Below, in pieces: positions 38,605-48,042 of a DNA stretch of 64,000 nt. The position numbers and the translations under genes were made by a program. The notes beneath the pieces are model-generated. The model was not told the DNA's origin, did not search any database, and worked only from the letters and a program-made list of their open reading frames with translations. Origin of the DNA: Lachnospiraceae bacterium (GTDB lineage Bacteria > Bacillota > Clostridia > Lachnospirales > Lachnospiraceae); NCBI GenBank assembly GCA_902362715.1, contig CABIXN010000001.1:477290-541289 (forward strand), written 5' to 3'. Each line of letters starts with the position of its first letter. Position 1 is the first letter of the stretch.

Positions 38605-38661
38605 AAAAAACGAAATGACCGGAGGGAATGATAAGATTCCGTCTGGGTCATTTCGTTTTTT
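38605..38661. terminator. Strong bidirectional terminator
   Basis: AAAAAACGAAATGACC (38605-38620) pairs perfectly with GGTCATTTCGTTTTTT (38646-38661), and GGAAT-type arms pair inside. It ends both the rightward TPR gene and the leftward xpt gene. Confidence 0.92.
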
Positions 38662-38682
38662 GCTATTAAGAAATGATATCTG

Positions 38683-39267
38683 TTATTCCTGATGCTCAGA
38701 AACAAATTCAATCAGATCTTTTCCTAATTTTGAAATACGGGCCAGTGAATATACGGGGATCATCTGCTCCTCTAATTTACTCCGTCCCGGCTGGAAGGCC
38801 TTTTCGATTAATACGCCGATTCCGGCTATGGTAGCATGGGCTTTTCGAATCAGACGAAGGGCGCCGGTGGCAGCTTCACCGTTGGCGAGAAAATCGTCAA
38901 TAATAAGTACGTGATCATTTTCGTCGATCTGGTGCATGGAAAGTGTCAGTTCATAACTGGTTCCTTTGGTAAAAGATGCAACCTCAGTGTGGTAAAGATC
39001 CTGGTTAAGCACCTGAGATGGCTGTTTTTTTAAAATAACAAGAGGGATATTCATTTCGATTGCAGTAGTAAGTGCCGGTGCAATTCCGGAACTTTCGATA
39101 GTAATTACTTTTGTAATTCCCTGATTTTTAAAATGCTCTGCGAATTCTTTCCCGATCTCTTTCATCAGCTGGGGATCCACCTTGTGGTTGATAAAACTGT
39201 CCACTTTTAAAATGTTTTCATCCAATGCATGTCCTTCAGCAAGGATTTTTTCTTCCAGTAGTTTCAA
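38683..39267 (-). CDS. xpt: Xanthine phosphoribosyltransferase
   Basis: Salvages xanthine to XMP with PRPP. The type I PRTase motif is [13 protein letters not shown], with the Xpt landmarks [21 protein letters not shown] and [10 protein letters not shown]. The reading frame is open to an ATG at 39285, but the GAGGTG ribosome site lies between that ATG and a TTG at 39267. The TTG start gives [12 protein letters not shown], matching the Bacillus Xpt N-terminus (194 aa). Unlike Bacillus xpt, I see no guanine riboswitch upstream; a TATAAT stands on the minus strand about 65 bases before the start. Confidence 0.93.
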   Translation of the reverse strand: MKLLEEKILAEGHALDENILKVDSFINHKVDPQLMKEIGKEFAEHFKNQGITKVITIESSGIAPALTTAIEMNIPLVILKKQPSQVLNQDLYHTEVASFTKGTSYELTLSMHQIDENDHVLIIDDFLANGEAATGALRLIRKAHATIAGIGVLIEKAFQPGRSKLEEQMIPVYSLARISKLGKDLIEFVSEHQE

Positions 39268-39438
39268 AATATTCACCTCGTACATTCATTATTTTATTTA
39301 GTATCTGTAAATCAGATGGATTCTAAAAATATTATACCATATGGACACAGGAGAAAAAAGTCAGGATTGAAAGAAGATTTAAAGTGTGAAATAATATTTC
39401 TGCCCGGGGCGGGCAGAGAAGCTTCATGGAGGACAGTG

Positions 39439-39918
39439 ATGAAAATTACATTGATTACCGTTGGAAAAATCAAAGAAAAATATTTAAAAGACGCTATTGC
39501 AGAATATTCCAAGCGCCTGCGTAAATACTGCAGACTGGAAATCATAGAAGTAAATGACGAAAAAACACCGGACCAGGCCAGCGCTTTGGCAGAAGAGGAA
39601 ATCCGCAGGAAAGAAGGAGAGCGGATTTTAAGATATTTGAAAGATGATGCCTATGTCATTACATTGGAGATAGAAGGTAAGATGATTGGTTCTAAAGATC
39701 TGGCGGATAAGATAAATCATCTTGGGATTCAGGGGAAAAGCCATGTTATTTTTGTGATTGGCGGTTCTATTGGACTGGGGACGGCAGTGCTGAAACGTTC
39801 AGATTATGCACTAAGCTTTTCAAAAATGACATTTCCACATCAGCTGATGCGGGTCATACTGCTAGAGCAGATATACCGGAGCTATCGGATTATACATGGA
39901 GAACCATATCATAAATAA
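39439..39918 (+). CDS. rlmH: 23S rRNA pseudouridine-1915 N3-methyltransferase
   Basis: An SPOUT methyltransferase acting on assembled 70S ribosomes. The 159 residues start [20 protein letters not shown] and end with the conserved [29 protein letters not shown] forms the SAM-binding knot. The frame extends 41 codons upstream without homology; GGAGGACAGTG before the ATG at 39439 decides the start. Its last 10 bases overlap the convergent LysR gene. Confidence 0.97.
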   Translation: MKITLITVGKIKEKYLKDAIAEYSKRLRKYCRLEIIEVNDEKTPDQASALAEEEIRRKEGERILRYLKDDAYVITLEIEGKMIGSKDLADKINHLGIQGKSHVIFVIGGSIGLGTAVLKRSDYALSFSKMTFPHQLMRVILLEQIYRSYRIIHGEPYHK

Positions 39919-40835
39919 GAAGATTTACAATATAAGCGGATTTCGTTGATTAGGAATTCTAATGCGGTATTTTTGTTATTTTGTTTCCAGGTAGCAATGA
40001 TACCGCTTTTTGTATGAATCACCGGACGAAAAGCAAAAGACGGGTTTCCATAGTCTTTATAGTGGCGGTCGCAAATAAATACATCAGAATCGTCCAGCAG
40101 ATTATAAGGAAGAGCATTGGCACTGTTTGTGTGCTTGAAAAAACACGGCTGGATGCCCGTGCCGGCAAAAAGATCTTCAATCATACCGCTGTAAGTAGGA
40201 ACATACATAGGAGAGACTATTACAAAGCGGCTGTTTTTCAGGTCTTCTAGTTCCAAATATTCTTTTTTGGCCAAAGGATTGCTTTTAAGCATACAGACAT
40301 TGTGGGGGCATTCGTCAATAAGGAATGTCTGAAACTCTTTGGGATCTAGCTGCTCAATATCATACAAAACTGTAAAAATCAGATCCAGGCTGTCATTGAA
40401 TAATTGTTTGCGCACATCCTGTGCGGAACTGGCATGAACAGTAATTGTTATTTCAGGATATTTCTGCCGAAACTGAAGTAAAACCGGCTGTAAAAAATCT
40501 TCTGTTTTATGAGTGTCCAAAACGCCGATAGACAGGGAATGAGAATGTCCCCCCTGAAGGATTCGACATTCGTTAATGGATTGTTCCATATCCATCAATA
40601 CTTTTTTCCATTTTTCATAAAAGTGTTCACCGGCTTTTGTAGGAAGCAGGCGTTTATTATTTCGAATAAAAAGCTGTACATCAAGGGTCTGTTCCAGAGC
40701 GGAAATAGATTTGCTTAAGGTAGACTGGGTTGTATACAGGTTTCGTGCTGCTATACTGAAACTTCGGCAGTCTGTAACCTCAATAAAATAGTAGATTTGT
40801 TGTAAACTAATATGAAAATAACCCTGCTGATACAT
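39909..40835 (-). CDS. LysR-family transcriptional regulator
   Basis: The N-terminal winged helix (about residues 10-68: [30 protein letters not shown]) is followed by a periplasmic-binding-like effector domain (about 95-300). Length 308 aa. It is divergent from the isomerase-like/MFS/SufE/SufS cluster across 310 bases, the classic layout for LysR control of a neighbouring operon. Its 3' end overlaps rlmH by 10 bases. GGGGGAATATTT precedes the ATG. Confidence 0.92.
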   Translation of the reverse strand: MYQQGYFHISLQQIYYFIEVTDCRSFSIAARNLYTTQSTLSKSISALEQTLDVQLFIRNNKRLLPTKAGEHFYEKWKKVLMDMEQSINECRILQGGHSHSLSIGVLDTHKTEDFLQPVLLQFRQKYPEITITVHASSAQDVRKQLFNDSLDLIFTVLYDIEQLDPKEFQTFLIDECPHNVCMLKSNPLAKKEYLELEDLKNSRFVIVSPMYVPTYSGMIEDLFAGTGIQPCFFKHTNSANALPYNLLDDSDVFICDRHYKDYGNPSFAFRPVIHTKSGIIATWKQNNKNTALEFLINEIRLYCKSSYL

Positions 40836-41145
40836 AAATATTCCCCCAAATATGATTCTGTCGATTAGTCAATTATATCGGAAAAAATACGGATATGCAA
40901 TGTTGTCTTTTTTTGTATGTACTAGTTTTGCAGTATTCAAATGATACCTGGAAATAAAGGAATAACAATATTCATAAATGGAATATAAGGAAGGTTTTTT
41001 TTGTGAATCTAAAGATTTTCTTATTAACATTCAGAATTGTGAACAGGTTATGCGGGAAATTCGTTTTACGATTCTGCTGTTTATTCTTATAATCACTTTT
41101 ATAATTAAACAGAGCATTGGGTCTGTAAAAAAGGAGAATAAGAAT
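40836..41145. other. Divergent regulatory region between LysR and the isomerase-like operon
   Basis: 310 bases without a convincing gene. A forward reading frame runs through part of it with a hydrophobic stretch, but it lacks its own ribosome site and is best read as leader of the next gene. It holds the promoter listed at 41065-41093, a second TATAAT at 41100-41105, and AT-rich sequence near the LysR start suited to LysR binding. Confidence 0.5.
41065..41093 (+). promoter_or_regulatory. Candidate promoter of the first isomerase/SufE/SufS operon
   Basis: TTTACG (41065-41070) and TATAAT (41088-41093) with a 17-bp spacer. The weak -35 is consistent with activation by the divergent LysR protein. 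Confidence 0.5.
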
Positions 41146-42672
41146 ATGATTCAGAAGTTAGCTGATGTTAAGCTGAATGTAAGACCGATTTTTATTGGTC
41201 TGATCCATCAATACCGGTATGAGGGGCCCTGCCGTTTTGGCCAGGGAGAGGAGCTGGAAAAAGATTATGATATTATGGCAAATATGGAACTTTACAAGCA
41301 GTTTAAAGAAGATGTAAAGAAGCATATGCCAGAAGAAGTTAATCTGTTAGAGCCTATATATGTTGAGCGTGATGACTGGTTTTTAAGCCGGGAAGAGATG
41401 TTTGAAAAAATGGCGGAAGGAATTGAAAATGTTGATTTCTATCTGTTTTCTTTCGGAATCGGGCGTGGTGATATTTATGTGGAATTTGCACAGCGCTATC
41501 ATAAACCCCAGGCTGTAATGCCCTACCAGTGCTGTGAAGCGGCAGTGAACACTTCCGCAGTACGTAACAGAGGATTTGAAGCTTATGCTTACCGTAACTG
41601 GGAGGATCTTACTGTACATATGAAAGTGCTTCGGACACGGAAAGTTCTGGCATCTACAAGAGTTTTACTTGCCAGCAGATTTAATTCTTCCCGCTCTTAC
41701 AGTTCATCGGATAATTTTGTAGATTTAAACTACGTAACAGAAAAGCTGGGGGTACAGTTCCGTTATCTGAATGTACATGAGCTGTTTGATCAGCTCCATA
41801 TGGTGGATCCGGCTTCAAATCCGACGCTGCCGGGACGTAAAGCCTATAATATTACCCCGGAAGATATGATAGAAATTGAAAAAATCAGTGATGAACTGAT
41901 TGCAGGTGCAGACGAGGTACGTATGGAAAGGGACATGGTTATTTCCTCCGTAAAAGCATATTATCTTGTGAATAAATTGCTGGATGTTTATGGATGTAAT
42001 GCATTTACGATTCCATGTCCTGATGCATGTTCCACCAGACGGCTCAATGAAGAAAAGATTACTTTCTGTCTGACACATTCTTTAAATAATGAAAATGGGA
42101 TTCCTTCTGCCTGCGAATTTGATATCAATGCCCTGCTTGGCATGACTGTAATGGAAAGTCTTTCACACCAGGCTGCTTATATGGGAAATACCAATGCTGT
42201 AATGTATAAAGACGGAAAGATGATTCCGCTTCAGGGATTCTCTGATGAGGATTTGAAGCATATAACAGATGAAAGGGAAAATCTGTATCTCACATTTCAT
42301 TCGACACCAAACAGAAATATGCACGGATATGGGAAAGAAAAATCTTCTTATGGTCTTGCACCTTTTGCATATAGTGGATTTGGGGCTACGATCCGCTATG
42401 ACTTCTCTCAGGATGCCGGAAAGGAGATTACACTTATGCGTTTTGCTCCGGATGCAAAACGGCTTTTTGTGGGAAAGGGAAAAGTAGTGGCAGGTTCCGG
42501 TTATGACCGGGTGAATTGTGATGAAGGTGTATTCTTTGCTGTAGAAAATCAGGAAGATTTCTTCTATAAACAGATCAACTTTGGAAATCACATGATCATT
42601 ACATTCGGTAATTATGTAAAAGAACTGCAAATGCTTGGAGAGTGCCTTGGCATGGAAGTAGTAACTGCATAA
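41146..42672 (+). CDS. L-fucose/arabinose-isomerase-fold protein A of the sulfur-relay cluster
   Basis: 508 aa. The C-terminal half looks like the L-fucose isomerase family: GIPSACEFDINALLG (candidate metal ligand Glu324), MGNTN (Asn348 where FucI has an aspartate ligand), FHS (His385) and FGNH (His482). The altered second ligand suggests the substrate or chemistry differs from aldose-ketose isomerisation. Several cysteines are shared with the second copy at 48043: EGPC (Cys29), the CC pair (129-130), CPDACSTRR (291, 295) and Cys323. The ATG at 41146 follows AAGGAG and gives a start matching copy B; the 56-codon upstream extension is rejected. The genes behind it are an MFS transporter, a carrier-like protein, a SufE-like protein and a SufS, so it is probably the enzyme served by this sulfur relay. 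Exact function unknown. Confidence 0.7.
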   Translation: MIQKLADVKLNVRPIFIGLIHQYRYEGPCRFGQGEELEKDYDIMANMELYKQFKEDVKKHMPEEVNLLEPIYVERDDWFLSREEMFEKMAEGIENVDFYLFSFGIGRGDIYVEFAQRYHKPQAVMPYQCCEAAVNTSAVRNRGFEAYAYRNWEDLTVHMKVLRTRKVLASTRVLLASRFNSSRSYSSSDNFVDLNYVTEKLGVQFRYLNVHELFDQLHMVDPASNPTLPGRKAYNITPEDMIEIEKISDELIAGADEVRMERDMVISSVKAYYLVNKLLDVYGCNAFTIPCPDACSTRRLNEEKITFCLTHSLNNENGIPSACEFDINALLGMTVMESLSHQAAYMGNTNAVMYKDGKMIPLQGFSDEDLKHITDERENLYLTFHSTPNRNMHGYGKEKSSYGLAPFAYSGFGATIRYDFSQDAGKEITLMRFAPDAKRLFVGKGKVVAGSGYDRVNCDEGVFFAVENQEDFFYKQINFGNHMIITFGNYVKELQMLGECLGMEVVTA

Positions 42673-42749
42673 TTTGAAAGCGAAAGCTTAAACATGAGGA
42701 ATCTGCTGATCAGAGTCCTTATTATGAGAAGAAACAGGAGTGTGTGAAA

Positions 42750-44054
42750 ATGAAACGGAATATGAGTGAATTATTTGGTTTTGGTAAAGGGTGGGGAACG
42801 ATTATTTACTGTCTGTTAATGTTCTGGTTTTATGCGGGCATGGTAAATGACAGTTCTAATATTGTTGCTCCTGCAGTTGCGGAAAGATTGGGGATACCCG
42901 CAGGAAATGTTCTGAATATGGGAACAGTTGCAGCTATGGTGGGGGTTATCTTCTTCTTTATTCTCGGATGGGTCAACCGGAAAATCGGTGCCCGTATGAC
43001 ATCTTTTATCTGTCTGATTCTTGCGGGAATTGGTTACTTTGGAATGGGTCATGCAGGAAGTCTGGTACAATATGGGATATCCCTGTGTGTCTGTACCATT
43101 GGTGCCATGAGCGCAGGATATATTGCGGGGGGAGCACTGGTAGCATCCTGGTTTCCAAAGAAAAAAGGAATCGTTATGGGATATACCACCATGGGACACA
43201 ATATGGCCACCGGATTTTTTGTACCGTTGATTACTATTTTAGTGGTCAGACTTGGAGTTAAAAATGCAGTGGTAATTCCAGCGGTTTTAGTCATTGTTCT
43301 TGCAGTTATGGGGCTTTTCCTTATGCGGAATACACCCCAGGAGAGAGGCGTGAATCCGGATAATGTTTCTGATGAAGAATATCATTCGCAGTATTTTAAC
43401 AGCGAGACCGATGATGACGGCGGCTGGACCGTAAAGAAACTTTTTTCGAAAAAAACATTCTGGCTGGTAGCCGTGGCATCCGGGGGGTTCCAGTTTGTTT
43501 CTACAATTATTATTACCCAGCTGGTTGTCCGTAATCAGCAGGTGGGATTTACACAGGCTCAGGCTGTAAAAATTATGACAATTCTTGCTTTTGCAGGGAT
43601 TGCAGGTTCCTGGATTATAGGTGCTCTTGATCAGAAAATCGGAACGAAAAAGACAATGATTTTCTTTGGAATCTGGTATGCCGCGGCATTATTACTGGAA
43701 GTAACAGAAATTCCTGCACTGGTTATTGTATTCCTGATTATGTTTGCGCTGGCTCTTGGAGGAAGTGCAAATTTTACTACATCACTGCCGGCGGCTGTTT
43801 TTGGACGTCACGGATTTAAAAAAGTAAACAGCGTACTTTTTCCCATTCAGGCGCTGGTTTCATCTTTTGGTTTTATGGTAAATGGAAATGTCCTGAATGC
43901 TACCGGAAGTCTGAGGATGTCTTATGTGATTGCTGCGATTGCATCTGTTGGTGTTGTTATTCTTGTCCTGTTTATCAATGAACATGAATATAATCGTGAT
44001 TTTATGACGGAAGAGCAGGCAGAGGCTTTGACAAAACAGTTGAAAGAGAAATAG
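42750..44054 (+). CDS. MFS transporter, oxalate/formate-antiporter-like
   Basis: Twelve membrane helices in 434 aa with a central charged loop (SDEEYHSQYFNSETDDDGG). The pattern, with GWVNRKIGARM between helices 2 and 3 and ASWFPKKKGIVMGY before helix 5, is of the OFA branch, whose members move small carboxylates. A GTG two codons upstream is too close to the ribosome site CAGGAG; the ATG at 42750 is used. It is the only transporter in the cluster and probably brings in or exports the substrate. The next gene starts 2 bases after its stop. Confidence 0.88.
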   Translation: MKRNMSELFGFGKGWGTIIYCLLMFWFYAGMVNDSSNIVAPAVAERLGIPAGNVLNMGTVAAMVGVIFFFILGWVNRKIGARMTSFICLILAGIGYFGMGHAGSLVQYGISLCVCTIGAMSAGYIAGGALVASWFPKKKGIVMGYTTMGHNMATGFFVPLITILVVRLGVKNAVVIPAVLVIVLAVMGLFLMRNTPQERGVNPDNVSDEEYHSQYFNSETDDDGGWTVKKLFSKKTFWLVAVASGGFQFVSTIIITQLVVRNQQVGFTQAQAVKIMTILAFAGIAGSWIIGALDQKIGTKKTMIFFGIWYAAALLLEVTEIPALVIVFLIMFALALGGSANFTTSLPAAVFGRHGFKKVNSVLFPIQALVSSFGFMVNGNVLNATGSLRMSYVIAAIASVGVVILVLFINEHEYNRDFMTEEQAEALTKQLKEK

Positions 44055-44056
44055 AA

Positions 44057-44497
44057 ATGTCAATGATTAAAAATATGGATGATCTGCTGTCCTGCAAAAA
44101 GAAAGCAGATGGATATGCCAGGATACTGTCAGCCGGTAATTTTACCGACTGGCAGAGCCTTCATGAAATACTATATCAGTTTATATTGTGTAAATATTCA
44201 TTATATGGCATTTGTCATGATATTTACAGCCTGGATACACTGGCACAGATGAGTGTTGCAAAAACCATTCAGATGACTGGAAAAGATGCTTTTAAAGCTG
44301 ACAGTAAAGCCTCCTGCGAAGGGACGACATCCGCAATGAATAAAAAAATTCTTTTATTAATGGCAATACAAAAGCTGATGGGGATTTCTTTTCCCAGAGA
44401 GGTGACAGCGAAATTAACAGATACGAAGCTGATTGCAAGGGCAGTGTTTGAGCTGTCAGCAAAAACAGAGAAAGACGGAAAAATACATGAGGGATGA
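44057..44497 (+). CDS. Carrier-protein-like small helical protein A (146 aa)
   Basis: I know no named family. An N-terminal helical part (residues 1-75) is followed by a segment aligned with the copy-B protein: SCEGTTSAMNKKILLLMAIQ against MCGSAPAVLSKRILLFIDIQ. The cysteine (Cys87) is conserved in both. The stretch after it, KKILLLMAIQKLMGISFP, recalls helix II and the following loop of acyl carrier proteins, but the Asp-Ser-Leu phosphopantetheine motif is missing. A sulfur-carrying role through Cys87 is an inference from the SufE/SufS neighbours. It begins 2 bases after the MFS stop, so it is translationally linked. Confidence 0.6.
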   Translation: MSMIKNMDDLLSCKKKADGYARILSAGNFTDWQSLHEILYQFILCKYSLYGICHDIYSLDTLAQMSVAKTIQMTGKDAFKADSKASCEGTTSAMNKKILLLMAIQKLMGISFPREVTAKLTDTKLIARAVFELSAKTEKDGKIHEG

Positions 44498-44533
44498 GAT
44501 TTTATACAGAGAATCACAGTGAGGTGGCAGACA

Positions 44534-44965
44534 GTGGCGGAATGTGATTGTATATCAATTGAAGAAGAGCAGGAAGCGTTTATCCGGGATTTTAACTCTC
44601 TTGAGGACTGGATGATACAATATGAATGTCTTCTGGGTCTGACAGCAGATATGCCTGTAGTATATTCGGAGGAAAAGATACGGGAAAACCTGATTGAAGG
44701 ATGTCAGGCCAGGCTCTGGGTTGTATTATCCTTTGAGGATGGAAGAGTTCGGGTGCGTATAGACAGTGAAGCTTTAATTGTAAAGGGAATTGCTGCAGTT
44801 ATAGCAAAGCTTTTTGATAAACGATATCCAGAGGAAATCTGTAATGCCCGGCTGGATTTTTTAGAACGTACATCAATCCGGTCTCAGATTTCAACAGATC
44901 GATTTCACGGAATGTTAAAGTTGATTGAAAGAATCTGTAATTATGCTGGCGCACAGCGGGCATAA
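44534..44965 (+). CDS. SufE-like sulfur acceptor A
   Basis: Receives persulfide sulfur from a SufS-type desulfurase. The SufE core is plain: the acceptor cysteine in LIEGCQARLWVV (Cys57), DSEALIVKGIAAVIAKLF, and the C-terminal LDFLERTSIRSQISTDRFHGM. At 143 aa it is close to SufE. The frame opens at a GTG at 44519, but that overlaps the GAGGTGG ribosome site, so the GTG at 44534 is taken. SufS is the next gene, 66 bases on. No SufBCD genes accompany it, unlike a Fe-S assembly operon. Confidence 0.88.
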   Translation: MAECDCISIEEEQEAFIRDFNSLEDWMIQYECLLGLTADMPVVYSEEKIRENLIEGCQARLWVVLSFEDGRVRVRIDSEALIVKGIAAVIAKLFDKRYPEEICNARLDFLERTSIRSQISTDRFHGMLKLIERICNYAGAQRA

Positions 44966-45031
44966 ATGATATCATATGTAAAGAATTAAATTGTTTCCGG
45001 TACAGATCGGAAACATAAAAGGCGGTATGAT

Positions 45032-46252
45032 ATGAATACAGAAGAAATCAGAAAAGATTTTCCCATATTGAGTGAAACGGTCAATCACAGGCCGTTAATT
45101 TATTTGGATAACGGCGCAACAACACAGATGCCAAGACAGGTGATGGAGTGCTGGACCTCTCATTATTGTCATCAAAATGCCAATGTGCACCGCGGAATTC
45201 ATTATTTAAGCGAACAGTCTACTCTGGCGCATGAGGCAGCAAGGCAGACAACAGCAGAGTTTATAGGCTGCGATGATTCCAGGCAGATTATATTTACAAG
45301 CGGGGCCACAGACAGTTTGAATCTTCTGGCGTCAGGATATGCATTTCCGCGTCTGGGACCTGGAAAAAAAGTAGTGGTAACTGAGTTTGAGCATCATTCA
45401 AATTATGTTCCATGGCAGCAGGCAGCGAAAAGGGCCGGTGGTACATTTACAGTCATCCCTGTAGAAGGAGATGTATTAGATCTGGAAAGGCTGAAAAAGG
45501 AGCTGGACGAACAAACAGTTATTTTATCTGTAACAGCGATCTCAAATGTAACAGGAACGATACTGCCTTTGCAGCAGATTATTTCTATGGCACATGCAAA
45601 AGGCATACCGGTCTGTGTGGATGCAGCCCAGGCGATGCGTCACGGAGGTATGAATGTAAAAGAGCTGGACTGTGAATTTTTAGCTTTTTCAGGACATAAG
45701 ATGCTGGGACCTTCGGGAACAGGGGTTCTGTACGGAAAAAAAGAGTATCTAAAAGAGATACAGCCGGTACGTTTTGGCGGAGGAATGGTGGATATTGTTG
45801 ATCTTAAGGATACTACCTTTGGGGAAGTGCCTTATTGTCTGGAAGCGGGGACACCAAATTATGCAGGCGATATTGCGCTGGCTGAAGCTATGCAGTATAT
45901 GAACAAAATTGGACTGGAAGAGATAGCGGCCTGGGAAAAGGAACTGACGGATGAGCTGGAGGAGACCCTGCGCGGGATGGAAGGAGTCACTGTTATAGGT
46001 GGGAAACAGCCAAAGAACAGTGTAGTATCCGTTTCTGTAGATGGAGTGCATCCTTATGATCTGGCCAGTGTCCTGGACAAATTTGGGATTGCCGCCCGGT
46101 CGGGAAATCATTGTGCCCAGCCTGTTCTGCGAAAATTGGGATACGAATCCCTTCTTCGTTTTTCCCCGGCCTTTTATAATACCAGAGAAGAAATTCATAT
46201 ACTGGCACAGGCTATGGAAAAGTCGGTGGCTATGCTGCGTAAATGGTGTTAA
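45032..46252 (+). CDS. SufS-type cysteine desulfurase (class II)
   Basis: A PLP enzyme that takes sulfur from cysteine, giving alanine and an enzyme persulfide. The PLP lysine is in FSGHKMLGPSGTG (Lys223), and the nucleophile in RSGNHCAQP (Cys361), matching SufS/CsdA. The VHRGIHYLSEQ and FTSGATDSLN stretches are conserved. At 406 aa it is full length. It closes the first operon after SufE-like A and may also feed SufE-like B of the second unit, which has no desulfurase of its own. Absence of sufBCD argues for a dedicated, non-Fe-S role. Confidence 0.93.
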   Translation: MNTEEIRKDFPILSETVNHRPLIYLDNGATTQMPRQVMECWTSHYCHQNANVHRGIHYLSEQSTLAHEAARQTTAEFIGCDDSRQIIFTSGATDSLNLLASGYAFPRLGPGKKVVVTEFEHHSNYVPWQQAAKRAGGTFTVIPVEGDVLDLERLKKELDEQTVILSVTAISNVTGTILPLQQIISMAHAKGIPVCVDAAQAMRHGGMNVKELDCEFLAFSGHKMLGPSGTGVLYGKKEYLKEIQPVRFGGGMVDIVDLKDTTFGEVPYCLEAGTPNYAGDIALAEAMQYMNKIGLEEIAAWEKELTDELEETLRGMEGVTVIGGKQPKNSVVSVSVDGVHPYDLASVLDKFGIAARSGNHCAQPVLRKLGYESLLRFSPAFYNTREEIHILAQAMEKSVAMLRKWC

Positions 46253-46297
46253 TTTGGGATGGATAGTATTTAAAATTTAAAAAGGTAAAAGAAGAAG

Positions 46298-46330
46298 GCA
46301 GCCGGACAGCTTATTGAAGCAGCCGGCTGC
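46298..46330. terminator. Hairpin between convergent sufS-like and pucR-like genes
   Basis: GCAGCCGG (46298-46305) pairs with CCGGCTGC (46323-46330), spanning the last codons of the minus-strand gene. T-rich flanks are modest on both strands. Confidence 0.55.
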
Positions 46331-47783
46331 TTTCAAAATCAGACAGATATGCATAAGAATTTAAGATATGCAGTCTGTCTTTTTCATTGTTCAGATCAAA
46401 ATTACATAATTCATAAATACGTTTTAGACGGTATCCCAGAGAATGACGATGAATATTCAGATATTCGGCAGTTCGAACCGGAGACCGTTCGTACCTCAGA
46501 TATGCGTGAAGAGTCTTGCTGAATTCTGTATGGTGTGCCCGGTCATATTCCAGTAAAAGCAATACCTCGGGATGGACAAAACGGATATCCATATATCGGT
46601 GAATAATTGAGAAAGCGTATGTTAGAGTAAATTCTCTGTAAGAGGCTAAATGCCCGGGCTTTTTTTGACAGAATTCTGTTGTAACAAATGCCTGCCAAAA
46701 GTAGTCATGTAGGTTTTTGAAATCTGTAAATGTATCGCTATAACATCCATAGTAATTTCCGCTCTTTATATAATTTCTTAATTTCCAGCTGATGGGGAGA
46801 TCTGTTCTAGAGGAACAGCCGCACAATATACATACATTTTGATTGTGTAATATGGCGTAGCAGTCAGGGACAGAATGGTTGATGATTCTACAAAACTGGT
46901 TATTCAGATTAAACTGTTCTGAAATATTTTCCAGAACAATTAAAAGTTTTTGGCAGCCAGAAGGCCAGCCCATGCGCTCGAATTGAATTTGCAGGGAATC
47001 TGAATCAAAGGGCTGTTCGGTAAATGCCTGGTGAAGGACGGATTCCAATAATAATGTATTTTGTTCCTGGGCATGAGTCTGAAACCAGAGATCAAAATAC
47101 TGACATAACAGGATAAATACATCCAGTATTCCTCTGGAAAACTTATCTTCATCATCTACCAGCCCGGCAAGTCCTACCAGATTTTCATTAATAAAGAAAT
47201 TATAGAAATAAGCAGGATGGTCTGCGAAATTTGTGTATTTCAGATGATAAAGTCCGGTATACTGAAAAACATAGGAATGATTTGCATTAAAATCGAGAAT
47301 TAAATTGATATCGGAATGGCCAAATTCTCTCAGGTTTTCCCACTGGGTGTTTTTCGTTTTGTAATCTGTATTCAGAGACATGGCAAGCAGACTCTGATTG
47401 GAATCCAGCAGAAAAACCGGGTATGGAAATAGTTTTTCTGTATAAGCAAGCAAATCAGAAGCTGATTGACCGGAATAAATCATTTCTAACATATGATCAT
47501 TCCATTGTGAGTAGAAATCAAATGCCTGCAGGAGGGCATTTAAAACTTCTTCCTTTCGGACGGTTTTCAGATGTATAGTATCGTTTCCGTGTATACAGAG
47601 TGTACCGAAATTTTTCGGTTGAGAAAAGTCTTCTGCACAGCCTATATAAAGAATGCTGCTGTCCATAGTGATGTCAGGTGAAAATAGACGGACAGAACTG
47701 ATATTTAACCTGCTGTCCTTGATGCTGCTTTCAGGGTTGTATTTTTTTAGCCATTCATGCAGGATCCACATGCTTAATTTCAT
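46311..47783 (-). CDS. PucR/CdaR-type transcriptional regulator
   Basis: 490 aa. The N-terminal half (about 100-290) looks like a GAF/PAS-like sensory region without a named match. The C-terminal end carries the PucR helix-turn-helix (about residues 430-470): LRYERSPVRTAEYLNIHRHS followed by LGYRLKRIYEL. PucR-type proteins usually activate catabolic genes for purines, sugar acids or amino compounds. It lies between the two isomerase/SufE modules, divergent from the second, and the spacer holds palindromes. It is the likely regulator of the second and perhaps both units. Confidence 0.85.
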   Translation of the reverse strand: MKLSMWILHEWLKKYNPESSIKDSRLNISSVRLFSPDITMDSSILYIGCAEDFSQPKNFGTLCIHGNDTIHLKTVRKEEVLNALLQAFDFYSQWNDHMLEMIYSGQSASDLLAYTEKLFPYPVFLLDSNQSLLAMSLNTDYKTKNTQWENLREFGHSDINLILDFNANHSYVFQYTGLYHLKYTNFADHPAYFYNFFINENLVGLAGLVDDEDKFSRGILDVFILLCQYFDLWFQTHAQEQNTLLLESVLHQAFTEQPFDSDSLQIQFERMGWPSGCQKLLIVLENISEQFNLNNQFCRIINHSVPDCYAILHNQNVCILCGCSSRTDLPISWKLRNYIKSGNYYGCYSDTFTDFKNLHDYFWQAFVTTEFCQKKPGHLASYREFTLTYAFSIIHRYMDIRFVHPEVLLLLEYDRAHHTEFSKTLHAYLRYERSPVRTAEYLNIHRHSLGYRLKRIYELCNFDLNNEKDRLHILNSYAYLSDFESSRLLQ

Positions 47784-47863
47784 AAATAATATGTACCTTC
47801 CTTTATTCTTGTGTGAAACATGTCTGTCAAATAGTATGGAAAATGTAAAGTTTAAAAAGTATT

Positions 47864-47940
47864 ACGATATTTGCTTGAAGTATAGGACGTATCGTCTAAA
47901 AAATCAATAGATATAAAAAAATATTCATACGATCCGTATG
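47864..47940. promoter_or_regulatory. Palindromes in the divergent PucR/isomerase-B spacer
   Basis: Three dyads lie within 77 bases: ACGATA (47864-47869) with TATCGT (47890-47895), GACG (47886-47889) with CGTC (47893-47896), and CATACG (47926-47931) with CGTATG (47935-47940). They share an ACG/CGT core and are plausible regulator sites. Confidence 0.5.
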
Positions 47941-48042
47941 TTATTCTGATAAATGTTCTATGTTTTAATAGAGTTACCAAGTTATTTGGGGGAATCGTGA
48001 AATAAGACACTGTTGACCAAGAGAAAGGAAGAGGTATTAAGA

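Noticed and set aside
39268..39438. Guanine riboswitch before xpt
   Set aside because: The leader is only about 65 bases from a minus-strand -10 and lacks the three-way-junction pattern; no riboswitch can be supported.
40978..41145. 56-codon upstream extension of isomerase-like protein A with a hydrophobic segment
   Set aside because: No ribosome site at its start, no counterpart in copy B, and AAGGAG sits correctly before the ATG at 41146.
44519..46252. Housekeeping SUF Fe-S assembly operon
   Set aside because: SufS and SufE are present, but sufB, sufC, sufD and sufU are not in the window, and the other genes are unrelated to Fe-S assembly.
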